This document shows positions 1 to 7,598 of a stretch of DNA of 64,000 nucleotides, in pieces. The notes below the pieces were generated by a model. The model saw nothing but the letters and a program-made list of their open reading frames with translations. It had not been told where the DNA came from and did no database searches. This DNA is from a virus. The translations under genes were made by a program, and so were the position numbers. Position 1 is the first letter of the stretch; every line of letters begins with the position of its first letter. The stretch covers positions 124,001-188,000 of the IMG/VR virus record IMGVR_UViG_3300049215_000771; one strand, written 5' to 3'.

Positions 1-243
1 GAAGGAAAATTTCGGTTCTTCAATAACCAGGCTGCCTGGAGCGCCGGCCAACTCGAACGTGAGATTGAAGCGGGAGCGTGGGATGTAGTGGAAGCCGACA
101 TTGAGGCTGTCTTCGACCCGGCCAAGGCCGACAAAATCTGGTCTGAAAAATACAACTATCAGGCCAAAGATTTCATCAAGGACATGCTTCAAAATGACGA
201 CGACCTGCCCCCGTTCCGAATGCCGGAACCTTCTGACAATTGA
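1..243 (+). CDS. Hypothetical protein, 5' end outside the window
   Basis: Frame 1 is open from the first base to a TGA at 241-243, giving 80 C-terminal residues. The piece is mixed helical and acidic, rich in Asp, Glu and aromatic residues, with no family I recognise. The next gene starts 8 bases downstream, so the two are probably co-transcribed. Confidence 0.6.
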   Translation, partial: EGKFRFFNNQAAWSAGQLEREIEAGAWDVVEADIEAVFDPAKADKIWSEKYNYQAKDFIKDMLQNDDDLPPFRMPEPSDN

Positions 244-251
244 GGCGACCG

Positions 252-491
252 ATGACGATTGCTGAACTGGCTGATGCCTTGACTCGTCCGACCCTGCTGC
301 ATGAAATTTTGGGCGAGTACGAGGGCGACTTCTCGATTGGTGTGGCCGGTACTGTGGCGCAGCCGGCCATTTCTTTGCGTGTCCAGACAGGGAAACATTC
401 TTTCCCTGAAAGTGTGGAAATTGATGGTGAGATTTTCCCACTTCACGTTGAGGAAGGATTTGTCTCACCAACACCATTGGGGAAGTCATGA
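252..491 (+). CDS. Hypothetical protein, 79 aa
   Basis: I chose ATG 252 because GAGG lies 6 bases upstream; an in-frame TTG at 240 is the alternative. The product has a short N-terminal helix and then alternating hydrophobic residues that suggest beta strands. There is no signal peptide or known motif. Its stop overlaps the next start as ATGA, indicating coupled translation. Confidence 0.6.
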   Translation: MTIAELADALTRPTLLHEILGEYEGDFSIGVAGTVAQPAISLRVQTGKHSFPESVEIDGEIFPLHVEEGFVSPTPLGKS

Positions 492-1606
492 GTCACGACA
501 CCATCATCAAGAATTTTGCCGAACAAAAGGTCAACAGCCGCCGCAAGGAAGTTGCCTGGGGCAGCGGCAACGTCTTCTGTGAAGATGGCTTGATCTACAG
601 CTACGGGACGCATTTCCCGATGGCGAAGTTTCTTGGCCAACAGAAGGGCGAAAACTTCTTCATCAAGAACGGCGACAAGTACAGTTGCAGCACGGCCAGC
701 CACCAAAGCAGTGTCCAACACGCCTGCAAGGGACCGACTGTTTCCCGTACTGCTATCGCCGCAGCCGGCTTCAGTTTCTTCGATCTGACGCTGGACGACA
801 TCGTGTGCTACCGCCCGGACTACACGCATCATTGCTACTACGACCGGGACACGAAACGATATTTCGAGGAGCGCCATTACCGCCGTGGTGAAGGCTGGAG
901 CAGCGACGACGCTCCCCGCACCGACAGTGAAGATGAGTTCTACGTCGGCGCTCTGGAAGGTGAACTGGTTGACGACCCCTGGACGCCGCCGAAGCAGGGC
1001 ATGTTCATCTCACACTACCGCCGTGAGGGGGACGCCAAGGAGCGTATCGTCAGCGGCTACTGGCACATCCTTGGGGCCGTCGTGTTGAGGAAACGACTCT
1101 ATCCGAACGGCAAGCCCCCGGAAGTCGAGCAACACTACCTTTGTTCCCTGGATGAAGGAAGCTACTTCGTTTCGCAACTTCCCATTCAGGTCAAAACTGT
1201 CGAGCAAGCCTTCAGGTGCCTCAAGCCGAAGGCTGTGCTGGCTGCCGAACGGAAGGGGATCGAAGTCAAGCGTCAGGGCGAATGGTTCTTCGTGCCGACT
1301 GGACTGAACAACACTGCAATGGCGAAGCTGGTCGGTTGCACCATCACCCAATTGAAGGCCAAGGCGTCGGAAAGTCCGCTGCCCCGGCCCACCAACCAGA
1401 ACAGCAACCTGCATATGTGTCGTCAGGTCACTGTCGGCGATGCCTTATACGCCAGGGGCAACGTCTACCACCGTTGGGCTTCGCAGATCGGTGGAAAGTT
1501 TCATTCCACCGGCCAGCACAAGACCATTCACTTGGGCGATGAGTGGCATACCGTTCATCGCAATACCGAAGTGGCAGCGTGGAGTCAGGGCGGGAGTTTC
1601 GACTGA
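488..1606 (+). CDS. Hypothetical protein, 372 aa
   Basis: A long ORF whose ATG overlaps the previous stop. The product is soluble, rich in Trp, Tyr and His, and has scattered Cys residues. The region after about residue 270 (NNTAMAKLVGCTITQLKA) could be a small helix-turn-helix, but this is a guess. No family is recognised. It precedes a multi-pass membrane protein by 9 bases in the same operon. Confidence 0.65.
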   Translation: MSHDTIIKNFAEQKVNSRRKEVAWGSGNVFCEDGLIYSYGTHFPMAKFLGQQKGENFFIKNGDKYSCSTASHQSSVQHACKGPTVSRTAIAAAGFSFFDLTLDDIVCYRPDYTHHCYYDRDTKRYFEERHYRRGEGWSSDDAPRTDSEDEFYVGALEGELVDDPWTPPKQGMFISHYRREGDAKERIVSGYWHILGAVVLRKRLYPNGKPPEVEQHYLCSLDEGSYFVSQLPIQVKTVEQAFRCLKPKAVLAAERKGIEVKRQGEWFFVPTGLNNTAMAKLVGCTITQLKAKASESPLPRPTNQNSNLHMCRQVTVGDALYARGNVYHRWASQIGGKFHSTGQHKTIHLGDEWHTVHRNTEVAAWSQGGSFD

Positions 1607-1615
1607 GAGGGAGCG

Positions 1616-2836
1616 ATGAAGAAGGTTCTCGCATTACTGACCATGTTGATCTTGCCCGCCGTCACCTTGGCAGGGCAATTGACGCAGGATCAGGTTGATA
1701 GCCTGAAGGTCTACCAGGCCGGGATCAGGTCCATCAACCAACTTCAAAGTGATGGCCTGCTCAATGAAGAGCAGGCCAATCACTATCGTCAGGAACACCT
1801 GCAACTGGCCGGCGTGATCGCCAAACAGCCTGTGCCTTCGACCGATGTGTTGGATGAACTGATCCACCAGAACGATACCAGTCGGTTTTGGGGATTTTTT
1901 ACCTTCATCAACATCATGAAGGTGTTCGCTGGTATTTTGTTGGCAATTGCCATCACCTGGCTGTTCGTGATCTACATCGGCCCGATCCTGGTGAAGATGC
2001 CGATTAGTTTTTGGGAATTTGCCGCCTACATCTTCGTGTTGGCGGGCTTGTTCTCCGGGGCATTGTGGCCGGTGCTGGGCATCTGGCTCGTGTTTCCTGC
2101 TTGCCTCCTGCTGATTGGCGCACTGAGCCTGACAAAATTCTTGCACTTTGAGAAGTCTCACAACAAGGATGCCGCTGGCCTCAAGGCTGGCAAGCATATT
2201 GTCTGGTTCAGCTTCACGCAGTTTATCGCCGCAGCTTGTACCGTTGTGTGGGGCACAGCGGCGTTGTACTACGAAAGCTACTTGATTGGCTTCATGACCG
2301 TGGTGGCGTTGGACGCATTGTTGGGATTTTCCGTTCTGGTCATGCCAGGCTGTGTTGGCATCGGCTTCGAGGAAGATGACGCTGTGCCGAGGGCTACACT
2401 CGCTTCCTTCATCATCCTGGTTGTCTACATGCTGACAACCATCACGGGCGGATTCAACCCGACTTCGGGTGAAGTTTCGCCGCTGATCTACTTCAGAACA
2501 GGGGCAATCTTCATGGGGGCGTTTGTTTACTACCTGGGCTTGTTGATTCTGGCCAGCCGGTATTACAACGCCAAGCGTGGCAACTACATCTTGCTGCAAA
2601 TTCTCACCATCGTTTCCGGTGTGGCCGCTTTCTATTTTGGGGCGACCTTCGGCATCAATACCCTGTTGGGTATCGGCGGTACTTTCTTCGTGTTGTATCT
2701 TCTGGAGAAGTACACTGAACTGCCCTGGAGTGATATTGGTTGGGCCTGGGCGCTCCTGGGGGTTTCTGCCCTGCTGTATGGGGCGGGCTGGGTAGCGACT
2801 CAGTACCCGGAATACTTCTTGTTGGGATTGAAATGA
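1616..2836 (+). CDS. Multi-pass inner-membrane protein, 406 aa
   Basis: ATG 1616 follows GAGGGAG. Residues 1-19 are a hydrophobic signal-like segment (MKKVLALLTMLILPAVTLA). Residues 20-90 form a polar helical region containing a GLLNEEQA element. The rest holds about nine or ten hydrophobic segments. A polar N-terminal region followed by many membrane helices recalls the DUF2157 class, but I cannot confirm that. No transport or catalytic motif is visible. Confidence 0.65.
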   Translation: MKKVLALLTMLILPAVTLAGQLTQDQVDSLKVYQAGIRSINQLQSDGLLNEEQANHYRQEHLQLAGVIAKQPVPSTDVLDELIHQNDTSRFWGFFTFINIMKVFAGILLAIAITWLFVIYIGPILVKMPISFWEFAAYIFVLAGLFSGALWPVLGIWLVFPACLLLIGALSLTKFLHFEKSHNKDAAGLKAGKHIVWFSFTQFIAAACTVVWGTAALYYESYLIGFMTVVALDALLGFSVLVMPGCVGIGFEEDDAVPRATLASFIILVVYMLTTITGGFNPTSGEVSPLIYFRTGAIFMGAFVYYLGLLILASRYYNAKRGNYILLQILTIVSGVAAFYFGATFGINTLLGIGGTFFVLYLLEKYTELPWSDIGWAWALLGVSALLYGAGWVATQYPEYFLLGLK

Positions 2837-3036
2837 CCGATCTCGAACAAATCATCAGCATTTTGGACCGTGCCAAGCAGCCGCATTTCCGATACACTGA
2901 GATCGGCGAGGGCGGTAGCTTCACGGTCCTGGTGCTGGATGACCACCGTGATGGCGGCAGGGAAGTCGCCCTGATGTATTTCGACCTTGACACGAAGATG
3001 TTCGTTGAGGCCGGCACCAGATGGCTCGACCCATAA
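2833..3036 (+). CDS. Hypothetical protein, 67 aa
   Basis: The ATG at 2833 overlaps the membrane-protein stop as ATGA. The small acidic product appears to alternate helix and strand and contains no Cys. No family is recognised. Confidence 0.55.
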   Translation: MTDLEQIISILDRAKQPHFRYTEIGEGGSFTVLVLDDHRDGGREVALMYFDLDTKMFVEAGTRWLDP

Positions 3037-3046
3037 GGAGACTGCG

Positions 3047-3241
3047 ATGCTGTTGAAGAATACTGCGATTGGCGATGTTGAAGTTCAAGATGGCGACGAG
3101 AAGGAAGCCAGAGCCTTCATCGAAAGCCTGGCGGCACGAGGCCAGATCGCTATCGAGGGCCAGGAAGAAGGACGCCACACTACCCACAAGATCGTGGTGG
3201 AAGATGGCGTCCGCAAGCTGGAGAGAGTGAGGTTCTTCTGA
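3047..3241 (+). CDS. Hypothetical protein, 64 aa
   Basis: AAGGAG precedes ATG 3047 by 8 bases. The product is a small charged protein with no recognisable motif. Its TGA shares a base with the next ATG (TGATG). Confidence 0.55.
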   Translation: MLLKNTAIGDVEVQDGDEKEARAFIESLAARGQIAIEGQEEGRHTTHKIVVEDGVRKLERVRFF

Positions 3242-3537
3242 TGAAGATGATTTCTGAGCGAACCTACAAGTTCTTCCGTGAACAGTACGAACGGGTCGTT
3301 CACGACTGGTTTGACGACCCGGATGACCAGTTCACGGGCTGGACCCACGCCGATCTGTTGGATTGGTGGGAAACCCTTCAGGTTGCTGCCAAAGACCTGG
3401 ACCTGGACTTCTGGAAGATGGTCCGGGACGAAGAAGCGGCGGATTGCACCGAGTACGAGATCAACCGTGTCAAGGCCATGCTGAAGAAAGCGGGCCACCC
3501 GGAGTACATCAACTATGAGCCTGACCCCGATCAGTGA
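3241..3537 (+). CDS. Hypothetical protein, 98 aa
   Basis: The start overlaps the preceding stop (TGATG). The product is strongly helical, acidic and Trp-rich, with many DDP, WTH and DWW clusters, and looks like a small all-alpha soluble protein. No family is recognised. The next gene overlaps its end by 23 bases. Confidence 0.6.
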   Translation: MKMISERTYKFFREQYERVVHDWFDDPDDQFTGWTHADLLDWWETLQVAAKDLDLDFWKMVRDEEAADCTEYEINRVKAMLKKAGHPEYINYEPDPDQ

Positions 3538-3877
3538 AGCCGAGGCCCGCCGCCTCATTATCAGTGGGACGGCGGGCTACTGGTCCATTCATCCTCGCTC
3601 GGTTCCTGTGCCGAACGAACATCAAACGATTTTACGGTTGCAGGGCCAGTTGTTCATTGTTCCTGCTTCTCGTTTGGAAGTTGCTTTCGCCGGCGCTCTT
3701 GGCGAAATTGGTGGACGGCAGAAAGGTGCTTTCTACATTAAGTGCAGTGATGAAGAAATCACCGCCCTCGCCAAGCAGGAAATGGAAACAAAAAGTGCCT
3801 ACCACGATGGCGTGATGTATCATTGCCCGGAGAAACAACAAGAACCGCCTGAGAAGTTTTTTCTGTTCGAGGACTGA
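3515..3877 (+). CDS. Hypothetical protein, 120 aa
   Basis: The start is inside the previous gene. The segment around residues 22-75 (GYWSIHPRSVPVPN, then a beta-rich stretch) looks like a small beta domain. The C-terminus is polar with two Cys. No family is recognised. Confidence 0.55.
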   Translation: MSLTPISEAEARRLIISGTAGYWSIHPRSVPVPNEHQTILRLQGQLFIVPASRLEVAFAGALGEIGGRQKGAFYIKCSDEEITALAKQEMETKSAYHDGVMYHCPEKQQEPPEKFFLFED

Positions 3878-3878
3878 T

Positions 3879-4214
3879 ATGGAAGAAGAACAAGAACGGG
3901 CGTTGCTTTGCCTCCGTTGCGAGGATATGCCCGAACCGAATACGGACGGAACACTGAAGAATAAGTGTTCCGAATGCGGGGCTGCAATATGGGTCAGCGC
4001 CGCCGGCCAGAAGTTGATGGCCGATGGCGTCAAGCCCATCTGCAATCGCTGCGCTGAACCCGTTGTGAACGACGGCGAAACGAAGATGGAAGTGCCCGCC
4101 GAAGTCTTGAAGGAGATGTTCCAGCAAGTCGTTGTTGATGCTGGACGACACGGCGCAAAGCCCAAAGACATTTTCCGCATGGTCAAGGAAATTTACGAAC
4201 TTCCCAGGAAGTAG
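3879..4214 (+). CDS. Small zinc-ribbon protein, 111 aa
   Basis: Three CxxC pairs in the first 65 residues (CLRC, CSEC, CNRC) indicate one or two structural zinc sites. The C-terminal 40 residues form an amphipathic helix. Such proteins often bind nucleic acid or protein, but no specific role can be read. The stop codon is TAG. The second-class promoter for the next gene overlaps its last codons. Confidence 0.6.
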   Translation: MEEEQERALLCLRCEDMPEPNTDGTLKNKCSECGAAIWVSAAGQKLMADGVKPICNRCAEPVVNDGETKMEVPAEVLKEMFQQVVVDAGRHGAKPKDIFRMVKEIYELPRK

Positions 4215-4223
4215 ACGGTCTTC
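4193..4223 (+). promoter_or_regulatory. Second-class promoter, site 1
   Basis: TTACGAAC at 4193-4200, 16 bases, then GGTCTTC at 4217-4223. It matches the window's recurring element except for one substitution in the upstream box. The downstream gene starts 18 bases after it. Confidence 0.5.
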
Positions 4224-4241
4224 CTTGCAGGAGGAAATACC

Positions 4242-4613
4242 ATGCAAGACTACCTGCAAGATCGTGTTGAAACGCTGCAATCCCTGTCCGGCCTTCGAGT
4301 TACGGTGAGGGAAGAGAAGGGACAAAACGTCTTCGAGTTTTTCCACGGCAAGGAATCCGTGAAAACTTGCTTCACCTACGACAAGGCCAAACTGTTCGCT
4401 GAGGGCATCGAATTCGTCCACCGGGTCAAATTCACGCAGGAAACCCTGTTCGTGAATATGCCGCTCCGGGAGCTTGGTTATGTCTTCGAGTTGCCGACCT
4501 TCATCTACATGAGCCGGGATTCGGCGGCGCAAGATTTACTCAAGGGCGAGGAAACGCTGACGTTGGCTGAAGCCGTTGCCCGTGTGATTTTATCTCACAG
4601 GCAAGATGCCTAG
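4242..4613 (+). CDS. Hypothetical protein, 123 aa
   Basis: ATG 4242 has an excellent ribosome site (AGGAGG). The product is soluble with a helical C-terminal half and no known motif. It lies alone between a second-class promoter and a sigma70-like promoter, so it may be a single-gene unit. Confidence 0.6.
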   Translation: MQDYLQDRVETLQSLSGLRVTVREEKGQNVFEFFHGKESVKTCFTYDKAKLFAEGIEFVHRVKFTQETLFVNMPLRELGYVFELPTFIYMSRDSAAQDLLKGEETLTLAEAVARVILSHRQDA

Positions 4614-4643
4614 TTTACAAAGCTGGGCGGCTCGTGGTATAAT
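4614..4643 (+). promoter_or_regulatory. Sigma70-like promoter, site 1
   Basis: TTTACA at 4614-4619, an 18-base spacer ending CGTGG, then a perfect TATAAT at 4638-4643. It sits 24 bases before the next ATG. Confidence 0.75.
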
Positions 4644-4667
4644 CGGGCAGCCCGATAGGAGAATGGG

Positions 4668-5183
4668 ATGGCCCGGCACTACCTACCCTCGCTGAAGGAC
4701 ACCAAGGCTATCGCCCCTATGGGTGAGAAGCTGGCGGATATTTTCTTGAAGAGCGCCCTGATGGAACGACATCACGGCTTTCAGGAATGGACCACCAACG
4801 ACGCCAAAGAAATGGGGCCAGGCGCTCTGTTATTGTGGCGTCGAATGGCGATTTTTGGCGGGCATAACCCTGCCAAAGTCAGCATCGGTGCTGCCTTCGT
4901 TGTCGTAATGCAGATCGAGGTTCCTGGTGATGCTGTCCTGTGGGCTTTCACGCTCAACAGGTTGTGGAACCAGGGTGGGCCGGTTGATCTGGAAGCCTTG
5001 GCGACCGCTTTTCCTGATGGTTTCCCCACCGAGCGGGGTAAGGAAGAAATTTGGGACGCTCAGAAGTGTTCCGATTGGGGTGAAGAGCCAAGTAACGACA
5101 ATATGCTGGATCACCCCGAATTTTTGACCGATACGGAAAACTTCATCGAGAAGAAGGAATGGTGCAAATGGCTGGTAACTTGA
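4668..5183 (+). CDS. Hypothetical protein, 171 aa
   Basis: This is the first gene after a near-consensus promoter. The product is soluble and Trp-rich; residues 50-110 alternate hydrophobic segments. No family is recognised. Its last bases overlap the start of the thioredoxin gene, so both are probably made from one mRNA. Confidence 0.6.
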   Translation: MARHYLPSLKDTKAIAPMGEKLADIFLKSALMERHHGFQEWTTNDAKEMGPGALLLWRRMAIFGGHNPAKVSIGAAFVVVMQIEVPGDAVLWAFTLNRLWNQGGPVDLEALATAFPDGFPTERGKEEIWDAQKCSDWGEEPSNDNMLDHPEFLTDTENFIEKKEWCKWLVT

Positions 5184-5482
5184 CACACGCAACGGGAGAA
5201 ACTTTCAAGGCCGAGGTTTTGGACTCGGCTGAACCCGTCCTGGTTGATTTTTACGCCGACTGGTGTGGTCCTTGTCGGGCGCTCACTCCGACCCTGCAAG
5301 AACTTTCTGTCGAGGGCGTCAAGGTCGTGAAGGTGGACGCCGAGCAGGAGCGGGAATTGTGCAGCGAGTACGGTGTTAGCGCCCTGCCGACGCTGCTTGT
5401 GGTAAAGGGCGGCGAAGTAAAGGCGAAACTGGTCGGCCTCCAAAACAAGGCCCGGCTGGTGGAAGCCCTCAGTTTGGGATAA
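5168..5482 (+). CDS. trxA-like: Thioredoxin
   Basis: A 104-residue protein with the classic active site DWCGPC at residues 31-36, preceded by VLVDFYA, and the cis-proline segment SALPT later. The length matches single-domain thioredoxins, which reduce disulfides in the cytoplasm. Many large phages carry one, for ribonucleotide reductase or as polymerase factors; neither partner is visible here. ATG 5168 is preferred for its spacing from AAGGA, with ATG 5159 as the alternative. It overlaps the end of the preceding gene by 16 bases. Confidence 0.95.
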   Translation: MAGNLTHATGETFKAEVLDSAEPVLVDFYADWCGPCRALTPTLQELSVEGVKVVKVDAEQERELCSEYGVSALPTLLVVKGGEVKAKLVGLQNKARLVEALSLG

Positions 5483-5484
5483 CC

Positions 5485-5751
5485 ATGACCGATTTTTGGG
5501 ACGTACACGGCGTCTGGTTCATCATCTTCATGTGTTTCTTCCCCCGGCTGACCATGCTGTTTGCAACAGCCGGGGGCGGCGGCTTCTTCTACTGGTTGGG
5601 TTGGTTGTTCGCTCCGAGGCTTACCGTTGCTATTTTGGCAACGTACTTCTACGGACATACCAACACCGTCCTCGTTGTCTTCACCTGGCTTTGGGCTTTT
5701 GCCGGTGAAAGCACGGAAAAAACTGTTGTCAAGAAGGGGACCGTGGGATGA
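5485..5751 (+). CDS. Small membrane protein, 88 aa
   Basis: Three hydrophobic segments (about 10-28, 31-48 and 50-72) fill most of the protein, with a Gly-rich turn between the first two and a charged C-terminus. It starts 2 bases after the thioredoxin gene, and its stop overlaps the next start (ATGA). Function unknown. Confidence 0.6.
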   Translation: MTDFWDVHGVWFIIFMCFFPRLTMLFATAGGGGFFYWLGWLFAPRLTVAILATYFYGHTNTVLVVFTWLWAFAGESTEKTVVKKGTVG

Positions 5752-6005
5752 AACTCATCTACGTTTATACCGACGAACACGGGCGAGAGCGTGGCTTCGT
5801 CAACGAGAACGACGCCAGCCTCGCCAGGGGTTATGGCTCTGGTCTTGACCGACCTCCTGTTCGTGAGATCAAGGTGTTCGAGAACTACGGCGAATTTGCC
5901 GATGAACGCAACCAGGCCATTATCGACAATGCCCTCGCCAAACTGACGGCCCAGGAGAAGAAACTGCTGGGCTTGACGTTCCCGGAGAAGCCTGACGAAG
6001 AATAA
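5748..6005 (+). CDS. Hypothetical protein, 85 aa
   Basis: The ATG overlaps the preceding stop. It is a small acidic protein with a helical C-terminus and no motif I recognise. It is the last gene before a 325-base gene-free stretch with RNA structure. Confidence 0.55.
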   Translation: MKLIYVYTDEHGRERGFVNENDASLARGYGSGLDRPPVREIKVFENYGEFADERNQAIIDNALAKLTAQEKKLLGLTFPEKPDEE

Positions 6006-6089
6006 CGTCTTGGTACGCAACTACTCGAACGTCGTCCCGCATGTAGGAGGCGGCGAGTGTGTACGGCCCAGGGCGGGAAGGAGTTGCAA

Positions 6090-6110
6090 ATGCCTCGTGG
6101 ACCCCCGTAG
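6090..6110 (+). CDS. Mini-ORF 1, hexapeptide ending Arg-Gly-Pro-Pro-stop
   Basis: AAGGAG lies 6 bases before an ATG that encodes only MPRGPP and a TAG. The strong ribosome site and the Pro-Pro before the stop suggest a leader peptide that stalls ribosomes. See the second mini-ORF, which ends in the same way. Confidence 0.4.
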   Translation: MPRGPP

Positions 6111-6134
6111 GAACCAACAAGAACTTCATACTGA

Positions 6135-6179
6135 GGGGCATCTGATGGCTCTGTATTGCAATCGTGCCAGAGCCGCCCC
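6135..6179 (+). promoter_or_regulatory. Compound RNA hairpin between the mini-ORFs
   Basis: GGGGC (6135-6139) pairs with GCCCC (6175-6179), and GGCTCTG (6147-6153) pairs with CAGAGCC (6168-6174) around a 14-base loop. A 7-base internal loop separates the two stems on the 5' side. Confidence 0.5.
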
Positions 6180-6232
6180 ATTTTCCGCATGACTGATTGA
6201 AGAAGGCTCTTGGTTCCAACCTGGAGGGCGTC

Positions 6233-6256
6233 ATGCACGCACGAGAACCCCCGTAA
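6233..6256 (+). CDS. Mini-ORF 2, heptapeptide ending Arg-Glu-Pro-Pro-stop
   Basis: GGAGGG lies about 5 bases before an ATG encoding MHAREPP and a TAA. Its end (CCC CCG stop) repeats that of mini-ORF 1. It lies just upstream of a terminator hairpin, the position expected of a leader peptide. Confidence 0.4.
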   Translation: MHAREPP

Positions 6257-6275
6257 GATCATACACCCATGCTGT

Positions 6276-6303
6276 GGGGCCAGGGACGGCTATCCCTGGC
6301 CCC
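6276..6303 (+). terminator. Terminator or attenuator hairpin
   Basis: GGGGCCAGGGA and TCCCTGGCCCC form an 11-pair stem around a 6-base loop, followed by TGTATTTTTC. It lies 27 bases before the ATG at 6331. Confidence 0.7.
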
Positions 6304-6330
6304 TGTATTTTTCACCTTCAGGAATTCAAC

Positions 6331-6624
6331 ATGGCTGAAATCATTGTCCGAGTCCATCATCACTGGAAAGACAACGAAGAAAGTTTGGTCAAGCGCATCG
6401 CCCGTGTCGTCTGCCATGACGATTCGATGTGTGAGCAGCAGAAAATGGGCTACAAGTGGGGGCTGAATACCAGCGGCAATGACTGGTGGGCCTCCGGGAT
6501 TGAGAAAAACGACAAACATTACTTCATCAAAGTGGCCTACCGTTACGGACACGGCGGGCGCAATGCCGCAATGATGGAGGCGCTGAAGATTTTCTTGGAG
6601 TGGGAACTTGGACCGCTCGAATAA
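6331..6624 (+). CDS. Hypothetical protein, 97 aa
   Basis: AGGA lies 7 bases upstream of ATG 6331. The protein is soluble, His- and Trp-rich, with mixed strands and a C-terminal helix. No family is recognised. It lies directly downstream of the attenuator-like leader and may be its target. Confidence 0.6.
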   Translation: MAEIIVRVHHHWKDNEESLVKRIARVVCHDDSMCEQQKMGYKWGLNTSGNDWWASGIEKNDKHYFIKVAYRYGHGGRNAAMMEALKIFLEWELGPLE

Positions 6625-7078
6625 CTTCTGGTTCGTGTACTACCGGAACGTCAACCTCATCAGCATAGATGAGATTACGAACGGCCTGGTGTGGAAACGT
6701 GTGCCTGAACTTCCGCATGGTTTCCTCACCAGGGAGGATGCGCTTGGCTGGCTCGAACTGCTGGCGGACGATAAGTTGGTGGAAATTCCACAACGCACAA
6801 CAACCTGGAGTGGAAGCCGGTATTCTTACAAGAAACCGGAGGAACCAATCTATCGTTTCGCCAAGTTCCCTGCGTATTTCTACAAGGTATTTCCAGCCGG
6901 GATCATATACACCGAAGTATCCGCTCCCGACACAAATAGCCCTTGGAACGTCGGGGTGCTGCGAGAAATGGTTGGACACCCCAGGCCGGAAAGCATTCAC
7001 CCGCCCAGGCGGTCCAAACTCCGAATCGCAATTGATTCTCCCTTAGCCAGTTGTGGCGGCGGCATCGTGGAAATTTGA
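6608..7078 (+). CDS. Hypothetical protein, 156 aa
   Basis: The best start is TTG 6608, with GGAG about 7 bases upstream and a 17-base overlap with the previous gene. The protein is aromatic-rich with a middle segment of basic and Pro residues. No family is recognised. Confidence 0.5.
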   Translation: MDRSNNFWFVYYRNVNLISIDEITNGLVWKRVPELPHGFLTREDALGWLELLADDKLVEIPQRTTTWSGSRYSYKKPEEPIYRFAKFPAYFYKVFPAGIIYTEVSAPDTNSPWNVGVLREMVGHPRPESIHPPRRSKLRIAIDSPLASCGGGIVEI

Positions 7079-7096
7079 TGATTCTTGCCTAACTAC

Positions 7097-7125
7097 TTGA
7101 CAACCGCCAAAAACCGAAGTAGTAT
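7097..7125 (+). promoter_or_regulatory. Sigma70-like promoter, site 2
   Basis: TTGACA at 7097-7102, a 17-base spacer, TAGTAT at 7120-7125. The start expected near 7132 leaves a leader of about 33 bases before the PTH2-like gene. Confidence 0.65.
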
Positions 7126-7164
7126 AGGCGTGTGGAAACGAGAAACCTCAAACCGGAGAAAACC

Positions 7165-7512
7165 ATGAGTCACTAGGGCACGCAAACTGAGAGTCACGTC
7201 TACATCTTTGTCCGCAAGGACTTGCCCTTCGAGCAGATCGTCGTCCAGACGGCGCACGCCGGCATGGAGATGATTCGCCGGGGTTTCCTCCCCACCCATC
7301 TCGATCATCCGAATCTCGTGGTTGTTGGTATCGACCACGAAGACAAACTTCACCGCACCCTGCACAAAATCAAGCAGAGTGGCGTGGAGTGTATCCCCTT
7401 TATCGAACCCGACCGCAACGACGAACTGACTGCCTTCGCCACGGAGCCGATCCAGGGCGAGCGCCGGCATCTGTTCCGTCGCTACAACTGCCTCCGGGTT
7501 CCCTTCCTCTAG
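7165..7512 (+). pseudogene. PTH2-like peptidyl-tRNA hydrolase with in-frame amber codon 4
   Basis: A promoter and GGAG precede ATG 7165, which reads Met-Ser-His and then TAG before the frame stays open for 111 codons. After the TAG the sequence resembles the PTH2 fold: a first strand VYIFVRKDLP, then VVQTAHAGMEM, a central strand NLVVVGID, and a C-terminal ELTAFATEP segment. PTH2 enzymes release peptides from stalled peptidyl-tRNA. The downstream TTG at 7222 would delete the first strand. Readthrough, a point mutation or a sequencing error are all possible. Many neighbouring genes end in TAG, so TAG is not generally reassigned. Confidence 0.6.
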
Positions 7513-7532
7513 GGGAAATCTACAACTAACCC

Positions 7533-7565
7533 AATCACCGAAGGACCGGCTGTTTCGACAGTCGC
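7533..7565 (+). promoter_or_regulatory. UUCG-loop hairpin after the PTH2-like gene
   Basis: GGCTGT and ACAGTC pair around TTCG (one G-T pair). No T tract follows, so it is more likely a processing or stability element than a terminator. Confidence 0.3.
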
Positions 7566-7598
7566 CGTCCCCGGAGATACTACGCATATGGAGCAACA

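Larger units (their letters stand above)
6006..6330 (+). ncRNA. Structured, gene-free leader region
   Basis: No substantial ORF lies in these 325 bases. They contain two mini-ORFs with good ribosome sites, a compound hairpin at 6135-6179 (GGGGC pairs with GCCCC, GGCTCTG with CAGAGCC), a longer-range pairing of GGAACCAA near 6110 with TTGGTTCC near 6212, and a terminator-like hairpin at 6276-6303. The arrangement resembles an attenuator leader for the gene at 6331. The regulatory function is inferred. Confidence 0.5.
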
